A stretch of 64,000 nucleotides of DNA from Larix kaempferi (GCA_027924585.1 BSBM01000047.1:21763501-21827500), one strand, 5' to 3'; counted from the stretch's first letter, positions 42,205 through 54,879 are shown. A program made the numbers and translations. Notes: a model not told the origin generated them from the letters alone.

Positions 42205-43168
42205 TGTTGTGCAGGAAAACTACCTTATATTGAGGAGAAGACACTACCAACTTGGGCGGGGTGACAGGTAAATACATTCATTGTATTGTATTTAGTTCCT
42301 ACAAATGAAAGAGATCAAGATATCGAAAGATGTACCTTTAACCGATGACTGGTCCTAGCTTTTGCTAGGTCTTCCACTTGATCTTCCGCTTGATGAACCT
42401 GCAAAACAAAGGAAACCTTCCTCAACGTATTTTGACTACAATAAATATGATGAAATTGAAAGCAATTAAACATCAACTACAATCAGATATTAAACCAAAT
42501 GAACATACATTCTATTAGACATTCGATTTGGGACAGTAAGGGTATTTCCACCTTTTTATTGTCAAAGAAGCATAAATCAGTACAAATATACCTGACATGT
42601 CAAGATGATTCTGCAACCCAGTCCTGGGCTCCTGCTCTTCACAATGAATTGGGAATTCCTCCAACATAACAGCATTTAAAGCATTCTTTATAGGTCCCTC
42701 TCTCATGGATCCTCCTTGTATTTATGGGATAAGGTAGGCAGTTGGAATCGAGAGGTGGTTGAATTTGGAGGTTGGGGAAGTTGCAGAACCAACTTCAACT
42801 AATCCCAATTCGTAATATTAATATATTTTTTATTTCATCTTAATATGTGCGCGGGTTTCATACAACAAGAGTAACACACAGAGAGCAACTTTTATGCTTT
42901 GCAACAACCATTTGCAACTTTTTTGAAGGTGTGCGCCGGTTGTCCTTGAGCAAAGCAATGCATCTTTTGAGGTGTGAATTGGTTTACTATAGAAAGAGTA
43001 GCGCACATGTGGTGAAATCAGGAGAAACAATCATATTCTCAGCTGAAGAGTGAACTTCCACCAACAATTCATCTAGGTCAACCTAGCTCTTCAATCTATG
43101 GTGTCCTTTTGTGTGATCGACAGAGCAATATGATCACGGACGGAGAAGTGCATATTTGACCTATAACA
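42205..43168 (-). repeat. 5' LTR of E4, shared with a second tandem unit
   Basis: The LTR is 964 bp, from TGTTGTGCAGG to CCTATAACA, with the TATA box at 42718-42727. Its left neighbour is a PBS (42184), yet its right neighbour is a purine tract and 3' interior sequence (43169). So it is flanked by interior sequence on both sides. Confidence 0.85.
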
Positions 43169-44188
43169 GATGCCCCCTAATGTGTGAGGTCATAGGGAAA
43201 CGATGGCCGAAATACATTATAATTCCAAGTCAGAGGAGGAGTAAGAAACCGCAGAACCAAGTCACAAAAAAACGTGAAACAACGATCAAGGTCAGCGAGC
43301 AGTTACAATCTTGACATCATATAGATGTGTAGCATGATACAACATGATCTCCGATACATAACTAGGAGATGTATATATAGCATGGCCACTGAAATACAAG
43401 TGTGGATCCATGTCAAAATGAGATATCATAGCCATAACAACAAACTGGATCTATGTCTCATGAAGAGCCAAAATGAGTGAGGCTCAGTCTTGTGCAGCTT
43501 GGGTGATAAACATAAATATGGTGATGCTATCATGGTCCCAAGATATTCATCCAAAACAACCCAAGGTACAAACCCTAACCATGTGAATAAATGAGTTGAA
43601 GTCAAACATGGGGGGTATCGTTTGATTACCGGTCATTGATGTATACTGTTAACAAATGCGAGGGCTTCCACCAATAATGATAATGGGGCCCTAGGTACCT
43701 AGTACGATCCAACAAGCGTGAATAAGAGGACTTGAAGTCGAACACTTGAGGAACTTGTCGAATAAGAGACATTGATGTATTCCCATTATTCAACAGTGAG
43801 GGAAACAACCACTGATGATTGCAATCCCCAAGGTACTAACCGAAACTCTAAACTTCATTCCCAGAGCATAATGAGTTGAAGTTGATGGGAAGAAGTCCAT
43901 TGGAATGGAGGCCTTAAGGCATCCTCCATCATCCAACATGAGGAACACTCAAAAGGTACGAGCTGATGTGGAGTAGGACAAGTAACAAGATGAAACAAAC
44001 TGACGCTGGTATGGCCGACACATGAAGTCAAGGTAAATTGCAGAATGGCTGACAAAGGTTGTATCGTTTAACAATGAGCATGACACAAAGTGACTCAGGA
44101 AGTTTTCAACATGAAGGGGGAGTCATATAAGCCTGCAATGTAGGAGACATTTATAGACCCGCCATATGATTGGAAGAATAACCCAATG
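43169..44188 (-). mobile_element. Truncated second interior copy of E4 (PPT side)
   Basis: Begins with the intact purine tract GATGCCCCCTAAT (43169-43181) and follows 13168-14172 closely, including the TGAAGTCGA repeats. The match ends at GAATAACCCAATG, beside an AT microsatellite. No coding part is included. Confidence 0.8.
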
Positions 44189-44189
44189 A

Positions 44190-44192
<3 letters not shown>

Positions 44193-44246
<54 letters not shown>
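44193..44246. repeat. (AT)27 microsatellite
   Basis: An uninterrupted AT run of 54 bp marks the point where E4 homology stops. On the far side lies unrelated sequence. Confidence 0.95.
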
Positions 44247-44249
<3 letters not shown>

Positions 44250-46552
44250 AACCATGCATTCACACAATGCATCTCAACATGTGCACCCACACATATGCAT
44301 GCACATTCACAACATGTACATAATATTTTAATGTGCACTCATTCAATGCTTTCTTGCTTGGATTCATGAATACCACAATGTTATGTTATTAATTTTACCG
44401 TGATGTTTTGGAAAGTATGGTGATTGCCTGAACACATCACCCAACCATCTCCCCAATCACTTGGTTAACTATTTGGGTGCCTTCCTTCTCCACCCAAACA
44501 ACACATCAGGAGTTTACTCACTCCTTGGTTGTTGGGAAAGAGATTTCATCCCGAATTAACATGAATAGGGGGGTTCATGGGATACTTGTGTAACACTATA
44601 ACATTACCATTCCAACCACATTATGGCCTTAACCATGACTATCTCATGTGGCATGCACTACCACAATAGGACCATAAGTCCTCACTTTCTTTGGTTGTTA
44701 AACTCTCAACCAACATACACAAATGGCATGATATAATTTCATATGAATGAATTGAGGTTTCTAAGAAATTATAGGGTGTAAGGATCCTTGCCTTCACTTA
44801 CCCACACCTCATTATACTCGGTAGGTTAACATTCACATTCAGGAACTCGATACCGAATGCAAACCTAATCAACATAGTTTAAACATAGTTGAAGGGATCT
44901 TACCAAATCCTCTTTCAACATTCATGCAATTGAGCACAAATAACCATTACCTGCATGGCTGTCATTAACATCGCTTGATGTTACTTGATCAGTTGGCCTC
45001 TTAGCAAGGCTACACAGTCCTTTTTCTAACCTCTTGAACATAGATTTGTTGCCCCAACCTTTCTTCATAAGGTTGTTGGTCATATGCCAAAATCATCATC
45101 CACATCTTTAGCCATGCTTTGGTTGTCTTTGGTCCTACAACCAATGCGAACACAACTAATTATTAGCAACCACAATAATTATCTTAAGTGGCTCATTGCA
45201 TATGTAAAGCCTCACCATTTTACCAATATGCAATATCATATACATGCACAAACTTTTTCACATGCACTGTGCAATGTTTATTAATATGACATCTAGTGCA
45301 TATTCATTTCATCTATCTAATCTCTTGCATTTTCATCATTTTTATGCCATAATTTATATGCATTACAACTTCAGAATTATAAATACAATAGCAAGAGGGC
45401 AGTGGAGGGATTCTCCCTTCCAATTCCCCATCATGACATGGAGCTCCTCCTCCACATCACAATTGATCCTTTTCTTGGCTTTTCTACCAAGCACACAAAG
45501 ATTCATTAGTTTTGATTTCTCACCAAGTAGCAATTCAATACATATACATATGTAAAACATTCATACTTGCTATTTTCCAAGCATACACTTCTTATGCTGT
45601 GAACATAAATAGTTTAAGGTGATCAAATTCCCTCTTTATCAACATTGCCTTACTGCTCCAATTGCTTTCAGAAAAATATGGCCAAGTTCAACTTGACCTT
45701 TCTTAACTTCCTTGCACTTATGAGCAAAAAATGCATCCCATCGATGACGTATCAAGGGGACAACAGGGGTCAAGGGGTCTTTCCCTCGTTTTATTTTTAT
45801 TTTTGTAAATCCTTTGATTTCGCGCAATTTGGCGCATACGTTCCATGGCGTTTTTCAACTTTTGGCACCTCCAAATATTCCTGGAAAACTGCTCAAATTT
45901 CCCTGTTTCGACAGACTTATCAATTTTCCTCTGACCCATTTCGGTGGACTTGGCCTTTTGTCGACCGATCGATGAACTCAGGTTTCGGAGCAAAACTCAC
46001 AATTTTTTACCGACCACTTTTGCCGGGTTTTTCTCTCTGATCGAAAAACTCACCATTCTCCACCGACCGTTTCGGCGATCTGAGCTTTCATCGCCGACCG
46101 ATATCCTCCGGCCTCTCTCGTGCCGACCGTGTCACTGCAATCTCGGTGAAACTCGTCGCCGCAAACTCGGTGAAAATCACTGACGCGTCGCCGCAAACTC
46201 GGCGAAACGTGTCGGTGAATTTGACGGTTTCTCGCCGACTTGTTTCAACGCACTTATGAATTTCGCGCCAACCGTTTCGGCGATTTTCCAACTTCTCGCC
46301 GATTGACGGACTTTCCATTTTGGCTCCAACTATTTTGGCGCACTTGCCGCTTTTCCGCCGACTATTTCGGCACAACTCACAATTTTGTGCCGACACAGAC
46401 TTAGCAGAAAAACTCAAAAATAGTTAGAATTTTTTTGAAAAATATTGAATTTTTTTTTCTTTCTTTCCAGATGATTAGTGCTAGGTAGGAAGGGTTCTTA
46501 CCTCTACAACTATGATATGCATCCTATGAAGGCCCAAATGTTGCAACCTCGT
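44247..46552 (-). other. Leader-like sequence of E5 with a CpG-rich block
   Basis: No gene was recognised. From about 45940 to 46400 the sequence changes to many CG dinucleotides with repeated CGCCGACC, TTTCGGCG and AAACTCGGCGAAA, unlike the AT-rich, CG-poor surroundings. It ends at the PBS at 46553, so it would be the 5' untranslated leader of E5. The left part (44247-45600) is plain AT-rich sequence. Confidence 0.5.
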
Positions 46553-46564
46553 GCTCTAATACCA
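46553..46564 (-). promoter_or_regulatory. Primer binding site of E5 (initiator tRNA-Met type)
   Basis: The minus strand reads TGGTATTAGAGC, one base off the perfect initiator tRNA-Met match, three bases after the LTR. The next bases, ACGAGGTTGCAAC, are common beside plant Ty3 PBS sites. Confidence 0.8.
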
Positions 46565-46567
46565 CTC

Positions 46568-47955
46568 TGTCACGTCCCCTCCCATCAATCCAACGCAAGG
46601 AAGGGAACATGACTACACTTCTGGGGATTTTACATAAACTTAGCCCATTTCGTTAGATTCATACGAATAAAACAAATGTGTGCGGATGCAAATCAAGAAA
46701 ACATGCATAGTGGAAATAAACCTCATCCACATAGATTTCATATGCATTCAACATATCAATAATAGTCATCAATTTAAAACATTGCAGAAGTAAAACACAT
46801 AGATAGAGAAATACTTATCTTCATTGTGAAATGGTCCCAAGCAACTAGCTATGTCGCTGCAACGTTCCACCCAACCATAGGTATCTTCCCAGCCTGTAGT
46901 CTTTCAGCACTCAGAGACCACCCCCTAGCTGGGCATGGTTTCTACAAGGAAAAGGGGACACTCAAGCTCATACACAGCCAAATAATCATTGCATCTAAGC
47001 CAAGCCAGTCCACAGCTGGGTTTATCAGGTTAAATATGAACCCTCTTCATTTCTGGATGCTTGCACTCAAGCTCAAGCCAAAACAATGGATACCCATAAA
47101 TCATACCCCCAGCATACTCTTTCCTCACACAACAAGCACAATAGTTGGGAATGGATAAACAATTTTACAAAGGGGATTTCCAAAACAGGGTTCCCATTGG
47201 CTCACCCAAAACGAACTATGGGAAGGGGAATTCGACCCCAGGGAGAAAACCTGATTTCTCCCACAGGTTATGAGCATTTCAAATGGCCAAAAAGGCCTAA
47301 TTGAAACCCCAAATCGAACTTCCTTCCTCCTAGTAGCTCTGCAACACCCAAAATGCCTTCTTCCCAACTAGAAAACAAGGGAAAACCATAAAACTATGGA
47401 GGGAAAACACCCAAGTAGCTCCAAAAACGTGAGAGAGGAAAACCTGGTTGATGGGTAATGGCTTGGGGAGCGATTTCGTAGATCCTTTCTTTCCCAAGAA
47501 TTCAAACACGATTTTCCATGAAGGGTGGCCTTCCCATACCCGAATTTGGACAACCATACCTCTCCATTCCCCAAGGCATTAACTATTTCAACCAACTCTT
47601 GGGAGAAATGAATGATTGGGTACAAAATTCAACATGGTAGTTGAGGGTTTTATGGGTTCTCTCATTGACACTTGGCTCGACTTGATTGGCTCCAAGGGTT
47701 TGAATATTTCCCTCCCAATTCCTTGTAAAGATCATGCCCCCATACTCTTGTTGCATTGCATAGCTAGTTGTGGGAATTTCATTAAAATGCATGTTTACAT
47801 GATATTTGAAATTCCATTGTGCCTGGATAGCATGTAAACCATATGCATCACTAAATTGATGGTGGGGCCTTGGCCTTGAGCTCCTCACCATGATTTTATA
47901 ACAATATTACATCATTTAGATTTTAATGCAATGGGGTCAAAATTGGGATATTACA
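46568..47955 (-). repeat. 5' LTR of E5, Ty3 type
   Basis: The LTR is 1388 bp, from TGTCACGTCCCC to GGGATATTACA on the plus strand, that is TGTAATATCCC to GGGGACGTGACA in element sense. No second copy is in the window. The bases CACTT (47956-47960) would be the target copy. Small ORFs here (47330-47891) look like chance. Confidence 0.7.
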
Positions 47956-47973
47956 CACTTCATGAGATTGATT

Positions 47974-48220
47974 GATATACTTGATGCATTTCATGTGGTT
48001 GACTTATTGGAAATCATGTTTAATGCATTTCATGTGTCTTGCTGATATAGTATACACTTGATGCATTTTATGTGGTTGACTGATTGGAAAGCATGTTTAA
48101 TGCATTTCATGTGTCTTTTTGATAGATTATATGCATGATGCATTCCCGATCTCTCATTGAAAGTATATATATATACTTGATGCAACTCATATGGTTGAAA
48201 GTGATTAGAATGTGTTTCGG
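47974..48220 (+). repeat. Tandem repeat of about 76 bp
   Basis: Two good copies (about 47976-48051 and 48052-48128) contain ACTTGATGCATTTCATGTGGTTGACT and AATGCATTTCATGTGTCTT. A third weaker copy follows to about 48220. It belongs to the 3' interior of E7 or to DNA between E5 and E7. Confidence 0.7.
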
Positions 48221-48883
48221 GTAGATGTATTTCAAGTGTTTTTATTTTATGTACCTTTGATGTATTTCATGTATCATAGGTTAAGTAGAGTGAAATGGAA
48301 TAAAAAGGAATTTATTTCATTTACCTTTGAATTATTTCACGTGATTAATTAGAATTTATTTAATGTATCTTGTATTTTGGAGATGTATTCTATGTATCTT
48401 GTTGAACAATGTGTGTGTGTGTTTCTAACCCTCTATTTGTTGGGATGTGAAGAAAGTATATTTGTTGAATAATATCTTTATATCATGTATCATATACTTT
48501 TATACCTAATGTTAATCAATGAGTGATTGAAATATGATTTTCAGGTGGATGTAACTTGTTGAAGATTGAAGGCCTTGTAATGAGGCTTGAAGACCCTGTA
48601 ATGGGGATTGAATATTGAACCTTGATTCTACACTAGGAACCACTCTGCTAGTCCAAGTTCTCACATGAGAATCCAATAAATGGGATGGTAATAGGGGTCA
48701 CATCCCATAGGCAGTGGAGATGGACAGAAAAGTAGGTGGTAGTGGGAAGTATTGTGGTTTCTCGGAAGAGGAGTTCCGAGAAGGAATGCTAGAGAACTAA
48801 AGGATGTTATCCTTTTAAAATTTTTGTAAAGACATGTATGTAATATGAATCGAGGACGATGCATTATTTAAGGGGGAGGGGAA
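48221..48883 (+). other. 3' untranslated end of E7 with polypurine tract
   Basis: Ends with ATCGAGGACGATGCATTATTTAAGGGGGAGGGGAA next to the LTR. The purine tract is 48870-48883. This ending is familiar from plant chromovirus-type Ty3 elements. No pol remnant was recognised, so the coding part has been deleted or lies beyond other insertions. Confidence 0.65.
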
Positions 48884-51569
48884 TGTAATACCCCATGTGC
48901 TAATCCTCGGACATACGTAATATTTTTTAATTGTTTATTATTGTGGCAATAGGTGCTGGCACAAGGGTCTTTAAGGTCCAAGAGACATTATTATTATTGT
49001 AAATAATTAATTAATAAAAACAATTGGCACAACGGGAACCACAAACGAGGATGGGAGGCCATGTTTTCACGGTGTGAGGGGGAATGGAGACATTCCTAGC
49101 ACATTAGAACTCGTTGTTGGATTGAGTATGTTCTTGATGAATTTAAGAGTTATTGGTCACTCTAACCTTAGTGTTGGGACCTTATTCATGAGTTTGGTGG
49201 GCCCTACTTGCACTTATGCTCCCTCCTTGGTGTTATGTTACTCCCCATACCTTATCCCATGTTGTCATGAGTATCTTGGACCTGATTTGAGTTCATTTGG
49301 CCTCTTAAAGAGCAAGGCACCCTCTTCCTATTTTCTAGGGATTTGTAAGCTACATATAGCCTCCATATCTTGATTCCTCATGTGCACTCCTACTCCTCTT
49401 TTCATGGGATTCCTCCCTATTTTTGTGCTTCTGGGTATTTATGAATCCTATTATGCCTCCTCTATCCTCTCTCATGATCAAGTGCGCCCTCATTAGCCTC
49501 CACACTTGGATTTTGCAACTCCCACCTCCTTATAAAACCTTTTGCTATTCCGGGAAGGAATCTTTGCTTGTGTATCTCCTCCTCTCACTAATTCAAGTTC
49601 CTCTTCATGATTGAGGTGTCCCCACATGGATTTGAGTTGGATTGGGTGGTTTGGAGTCACCCTCCTTGAAATTCAAGTCACTTGGGTAGAATTCGAGTTA
49701 GCTTCTTGTGGTTGAGTTAACCCCCTTCGGCTGACTCAAGTTGGATTACCTTGGTTCTAATTGATCTCCTTAGGTTCGAATTGCCTCCTTTGGTCTATAA
49801 AACCATGTTTGATATCCTTAGGAAGGGGAGGGATGCTAATTGATGGAATTTTCCTGTAATTCCTACCATTCATGCTGAGAGCTTGGTAGCTTGTGAGCTT
49901 GTAAAGCCATGTATGCTCTGCTATGTGTGTGAACTATGTGCTTGAAGGAATTGTGCATCTAAGATGCTATGTTGTGTTTTATGTAATCCTGGACAACTCT
50001 AGTATAGTTCCTTGGAGTTCACTTCTTTTCTCCATCTGGATCTTGCACATAAATCCTAATGGTGAATGGCGATGTCTCGAGGGACCTAGGTGGTGAGGGA
50101 TTACCATTACACCTGGTAGTGAGGTGGAGGATAAAATAGGTTGTGAGGAATTGAGTTGTGGTTTCTCATACTGATATTATTGAGCTATTCTATTGTTTAG
50201 TGCACCCTCCTGTGGATTCCTTTGCCTCATCTTGGGGGTGGCCTGTCCAAGATAATTTGGCTTGGCAGTGCCTAAGGTTGGCTGGTACATGGACTCGTTG
50301 ATTCCAGTTACAATTGAAAAGATACGTGTTTCAATTTATGTTATTTTACATGTTTAATTGATGTATATATTGCTACAGTAGTGCCTTGGGTGGCTGATAT
50401 GATAGATGGATAAGTTTATGTTGATCGTGTTAACAATTGATTGCAGGATGGATGGTTCTCTGTTGAGATCTTGAAGGAAATTGTAGTTTTTTTATCTCTA
50501 ATATTGATGGAAGATTATATATTCATGTTTTTTGTTTTGTTTAATATGCAAATGAACCCTCTGTGGATGATCTAATTTGTGAATGAATTCATCATTGAAT
50601 TGATGTGTTTACAGAACACTAGTTGTTGGTTTTTATGCTTGGAAACTTGATTAGATTGATTGTTTTTCAGTGGATATGAATGAAATGTGTTTTATGGTTT
50701 TAATATATCATTATATTGCACCATTTATGGTTGTATTGAGCCTTGGGAATTGATGTAATATATATTTAACCCCACCGAGTGAATTAGTTATAGATTCATC
50801 CATTAATTGACTAGTTTATGTTTGGAAATTGGATTGTTTTGACTGCATTGAAAGATATATTGGTTTATGCATGTTTATGGTTGTACCCGATCGTGAAAGT
50901 CAATCCTTAGTGGCTTTAGAGAGCCTCCGTAGGATATTATGCTTTTTATTTGAAGCTTACAACTTTTTTTGGAGGGATTCGGGGCTTACCAGATGATCTA
51001 GTTATGAATTTAATGGCTAACCGTAGATCTGATTTTATGTATGAGTTAGTGGATGTAGATGGCTGATTTGTACATGTTGTTATTCATTATTGAATGTTTG
51101 TAGATGTTAGATTCAGATATGATTTGATAAGTAATGAAAAATTGTTAAAGGAAGTGTCGTGGTTTGTATTCACAGAAGTGTCATCATTTGCTTAGGTTAA
51201 CAGTTGTAAAAGTTGAACTTTAATAATTTACAAAAGAATTCCATAAATATGATTAATTAGTGTTATTGGGATGATTACGATCACCCATGAATGTTTTAAT
51301 AATGCTAATGTCCAAGTTAATAAGTATTCAAATCTTTATTAATTTTCATGCTTACACAGTCTTGCATTCGCATGAGCTTTTGGGAAGTTTTATAATTGAT
51401 TTTAAAGTGTCGCAATTTATCCTAATGGATGAATGATTGTTTTATTTGGATTAATGACTTGATGGCCTAGCCTTTGGTTTTCTTTATTATACTGTGCAAT
51501 GAATCAATTCATCCTTCCCCCTAGTCATTTGATGCATCTGGCCTTGGATTTGGGGTTGGGTACATTACA
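48884..51569 (+). repeat. Long LTR of E7, Ty3 type
   Basis: Starts TGTAATACCCC after the purine tract and ends GGGTACATTACA, giving a 6-bp terminal inverted repeat. The length of 2686 bp is high but known for plant chromoviruses of the Del/Tekay group. A TATA box CTATAAAA lies at 49795-49802. No second copy is in the window. The right limit is inferred from the terminal repeat alone. Confidence 0.6.
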
Positions 51570-51579
51570 TATATGCCAA

Positions 51580-52510
51580 TGGTAGAAAACCCATTACAGG
51601 TTCAAGCCACAGGGAGAACAATTTTTTTTTCAACATATACCAATTATACGACAATAGAGAAAAACCATTACAGGTTCGAGCCACGGGGTGGCCTACAGAC
51701 ATTTTTTCCACATAAACCAATTATACACCAAAGGGATAAAACCCATTATAGGTTCGAGCCACAAGGCCAACAAATATTTTATCAAGATAAACATATTATA
51801 TGTCAACAAAGCAAATCCATTACAGTTTTGAGCCATAGAGTGGACAACAAAAGCATTATCCACATAAGAAAATACGCTAAACAAAGGAAACCTGCTAAAG
51901 GTTTGATCCATTAGGTTGGGTGGCCAACAATAATTCTATCAACATAAACACCAATTATACGCCAAACAGAGCAAATCGATTATAGGTTTGAGCCACAGGG
52001 TGACCAACAAAAGCATTGTCCACATAAACCAATTATACGCCAAAACATAGAAAACCTGTTACATGTTCAAGCCACAAGGTGGCCAACAAAAATTCTATTT
52101 ACATAAACACCAATTATACTCCAAACAGAACAAACCCATTACAAGTTCGAGCCACGAGGTGGCCAACAAAAAAATCATCCACATAGACCAATTATACACT
52201 AAAGGGATCAAACCCATTATAGGTTCGAACCACAGGGCCAACAAATAATTTAACAACATAAACCAATTATATGCCAACAGAGAAAACCCATTACAGGTTT
52301 GACCCATAGGGGGGCCAACAAAAGCATTATCCACATAAACTGTTTATACACCAAACATAGAAAACCCTTTACAGATTCGAGCCACAGGGTGGACGACAAA
52401 TTGTTTTCTCGACATAAACACGACTTGTATGCCAAATAGAGAAAACCCATTATAGGTTTGATCCATGAGGTGGCCAACAACAATTTTATCATTGTAAACT
52501 AGATAGAACC
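51580..52510. repeat. Minisatellite, 12 copies of about 78 bp
   Basis: Cores of the type CCATTAYAGGTTYGAGCCAC start near 51589, 51663, 51741, 51817, 51890, 51977, 52056, 52135, 52212, 52287, 52363 and 52448. Between cores lie GGCCAACAA, CACATAAACCAATTATACRCCAA. Copies differ by 10-25 percent by eye, so the array is old. Frames of 60-110 codons through it on both strands are products of the repeat. Confidence 0.9.
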
Positions 52511-54879
52511 CATCACCACAACCCAATACATACACAATGAAACAAAAAAATGCATTAATGAAACTAGCACTCAACAAATTTTCCATGAGGATGTTTGATG
52601 TGCTTAGCAAACACAATTGGAGTAGCCAATAAGAAGTGAATCCTACCTGAAGAGGATTTTCCCCTCACCTCTATGCCAAACCCATCCATTTGAAGTAGTT
52701 GACTAGCAACCAACACCTCCAACACCAACCTATATCACAACAGAGCAAGAATTCCAAACAACAATTGGGTCGGCAAAAGAATACAAGGTTAAAACCAAGA
52801 ATTGCAAGTAAAAGTTTGATGGCATCGTCCAAACACACCTCCTCCACAATTACCACTTCAAACTCATTTCTAGTGAATATTTTTCAAGGAAATGAGCCTT
52901 TAAGACACAATGACTACAACCAATAAGAACTGAAACCTAACAAAATAGGCAAAGAGGCGGCAGTGAAACCCTAAAGGATATGGATGCACCACCACACCAA
53001 AGAATGAGAAAAAGTAGGCTTCCTACCATCGACAAAAAGTGGAGGTAAAATGCATTGGAAATGGAACATCGGTGGACCATTACGAGGGTGGTAGAATGCC
53101 CATGCATAGGGGTGTTAGGTAGGTAGTGAGAAGGCTCACAAAACCCTTTAAAAGTGAGCTAAAACCCAAAATTTAAAGTCTATCACCTACCGAACACGTG
53201 GCATTACCATGTGGTCACTCGATGTACGACTTTCTCAGCTTTCCATGTGGCCTCCAGCGTGGCGCAGAGGAGGGCAAAACAATACTAGTATCCCTCTCCT
53301 AATACATTGAAGGCTAAAGATCTATGATATAACAAAGTGTCCAAGATAAAGATAATTTAATATATATTAAAAATATAATAAATTGACAAAGAAAAAAATA
53401 GTAAAAGATAATTTATAACCTATTTAAAGACAAAAATCTATAGTACATTCAAAGATACAAGTCTAGGGGAGATAAGCCAATACTTGTGTGGGATCCCTTG
53501 TGCCACATTGGAGGCCAATTGGAATTGACCTAACATTGTATAATGGAGGTTGATTTTGTTGTGTCCTGTGTTAGGTAGCTGGCAGCATTAAAGTCTAGGG
53601 TTCCCACACTGATTTCGAGGTTCAACCTTGTGTTTTCCGACAGCTACTCCACCACCCCATGTATTATTGTTGGGGCCATTGTGTGGGAATTCCGCCACCT
53701 CGGTAGTGGTCTGATAGGGTTCGATTCCATCTATAGTGGGGATTTGATGGTGGTCACTGGTGGGAGGTAACTCTAAGGATAGCTTGATTTTTTTTTGCGC
53801 ACCCTGCTTTGAGTTTTGGGAGGCTAGACCTATCTGTCGGTTGCGTGGGGTATGAGTTGTGGCGCAACCATTCCTTTGGCTTGTCTCGACAATGGATTTC
53901 AATGGTGCATTCTGCCTCTGGTTGAAGATCCTGATGGGCTCAGTTCCTATACACTTCTATTCCAACTACAGGTTCAAGGTGGTCATCGCGTAATAGGTAA
54001 TTTGAGGGTTTTTCGCAACTATTTCCCTGATGTCTCCCTTGTTGTGTTTTCTAACCCCTCCGATCATTTTGTTGTAGGTGTGGATTGGATGAAGGTTAAC
54101 GAAGGTCTTGTTCTTCATTCACCCTAGGCTCACAGTTGTTCGTTCGTTTGTTGTTGTGGGTTGTAGTCAACAATAGAGGTGGTTCATTTTTTTTTCTCGA
54201 TAGCAATTACAGTGGTGATTCAATGGGCCTCGGCTTCAACCATCCTGCAACTAACGATGCCATGACAATTCATCTGGTAGGGTTTCATCCTTACTAGTTT
54301 CTAAACAGTGTTTATCAACACGTTACACCTCCATCTGGATGATTTTGTTACATATTTACGACAGTTGTTCTATGGTTGCATGGGTGTCTCCAATAGTGGG
54401 TTTGTTTGGGTATCTCTAGCCGTCCTTAGTGGGTTTGTCTGGCTATATTGGCAGTGTAATTGCAATCCTTGCTTGGTTTCAAGGACAACCTTGCTCCGTT
54501 TTTGTGACAGTGACGTTGTATTTGTGATAATGGCATACCGTTCTTTGGCTGCTATTGCGATACCTTAAATTGTTTGTAATGTACCAACTTATGTCAGTGA
54601 TACAAAAACTCTTTTCTTCTCAAATTTAATTAAAACATTGGCTAGGGAAGCTAGAATTACTAGGGATGAGCAAGATCAGATACTATGGGAGGGTGGAAGG
54701 TTCTTATGTGGTTTGATACCTCTGCACAAATTACTAAGGCCATTGATGTTTCAAGAGAAGCAAGTTGCAATTTACTCCAATGCTCCTGGGCCACTCAACA
54801 TATGCAGACTAGTATGGATGAGATATTTAACTGAAGGCTATGGATGGGTGTTTATGAAATTACAGAGGTTAAATATCAA
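52511..54879. other. Unclassified sequence
   Basis: I see no certain gene. The part at 52600-53300 is A-rich on the plus strand and could be decayed non-coding DNA. From 53600 to 54620 the plus strand is G/T-rich with short frames (53852-54127, 54308-54568) and ends in GTACCAACTTATGTCAGTGATACAAAAACTC, which recalls the 3' end of a transcribed gene or LINE. A frame at 54638-54883 (REARITRDEQDQILWEGGRFLC) is protein-like but not recognised. Confidence 0.35.

Larger units (their letters stand above)
12203..43168 (-). mobile_element. Giant Ty3 Tat/Ogre-like retrotransposon (E4), with two nested insertions
   Basis: The element runs from its 3' LTR (12203-13154) to its 5' LTR (42205-43168), 30966 bp in all. 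Without copia-2 and E3 it is about 14.8 kb, in the range of plant Tat/Ogre elements. Supporting signs are a tract matching the purine primer next to the 3' LTR, a TGGCGACTCC-type PBS next to the 5' LTR, a long leader, gag-PR-RT-RNase H-INT order, an extra RNase H and an antisense ORF between pol and the 3' LTR. All coding parts carry stops or frameshifts. The right LTR is followed by interior sequence again (43169-44188). Confidence 0.82.

Noticed and set aside
45639-46417. ORFs in the CpG-rich block of E5 as a gene
   Set aside because: Open frames are expected where stop-poor CG repeats occur. The composition is repetitive and no domain fits.
49074-49614. ORFs in the long LTR of E7
   Set aside because: They lie upstream of the LTR TATA box, lack family motifs and look like chance frames.
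51580-52510. Second array with CRISPR-like regular spacing
   Set aside because: Whole units are similar, not just a short repeat with unique spacers. No cas gene is near. It is a minisatellite.
53600-54620. Possible LINE 3' end or host gene exon
   Set aside because: The ending with GATACAAAAACTC is suggestive, but no endonuclease or RT motif and no poly-A with target copies were seen. Left as unclassified.
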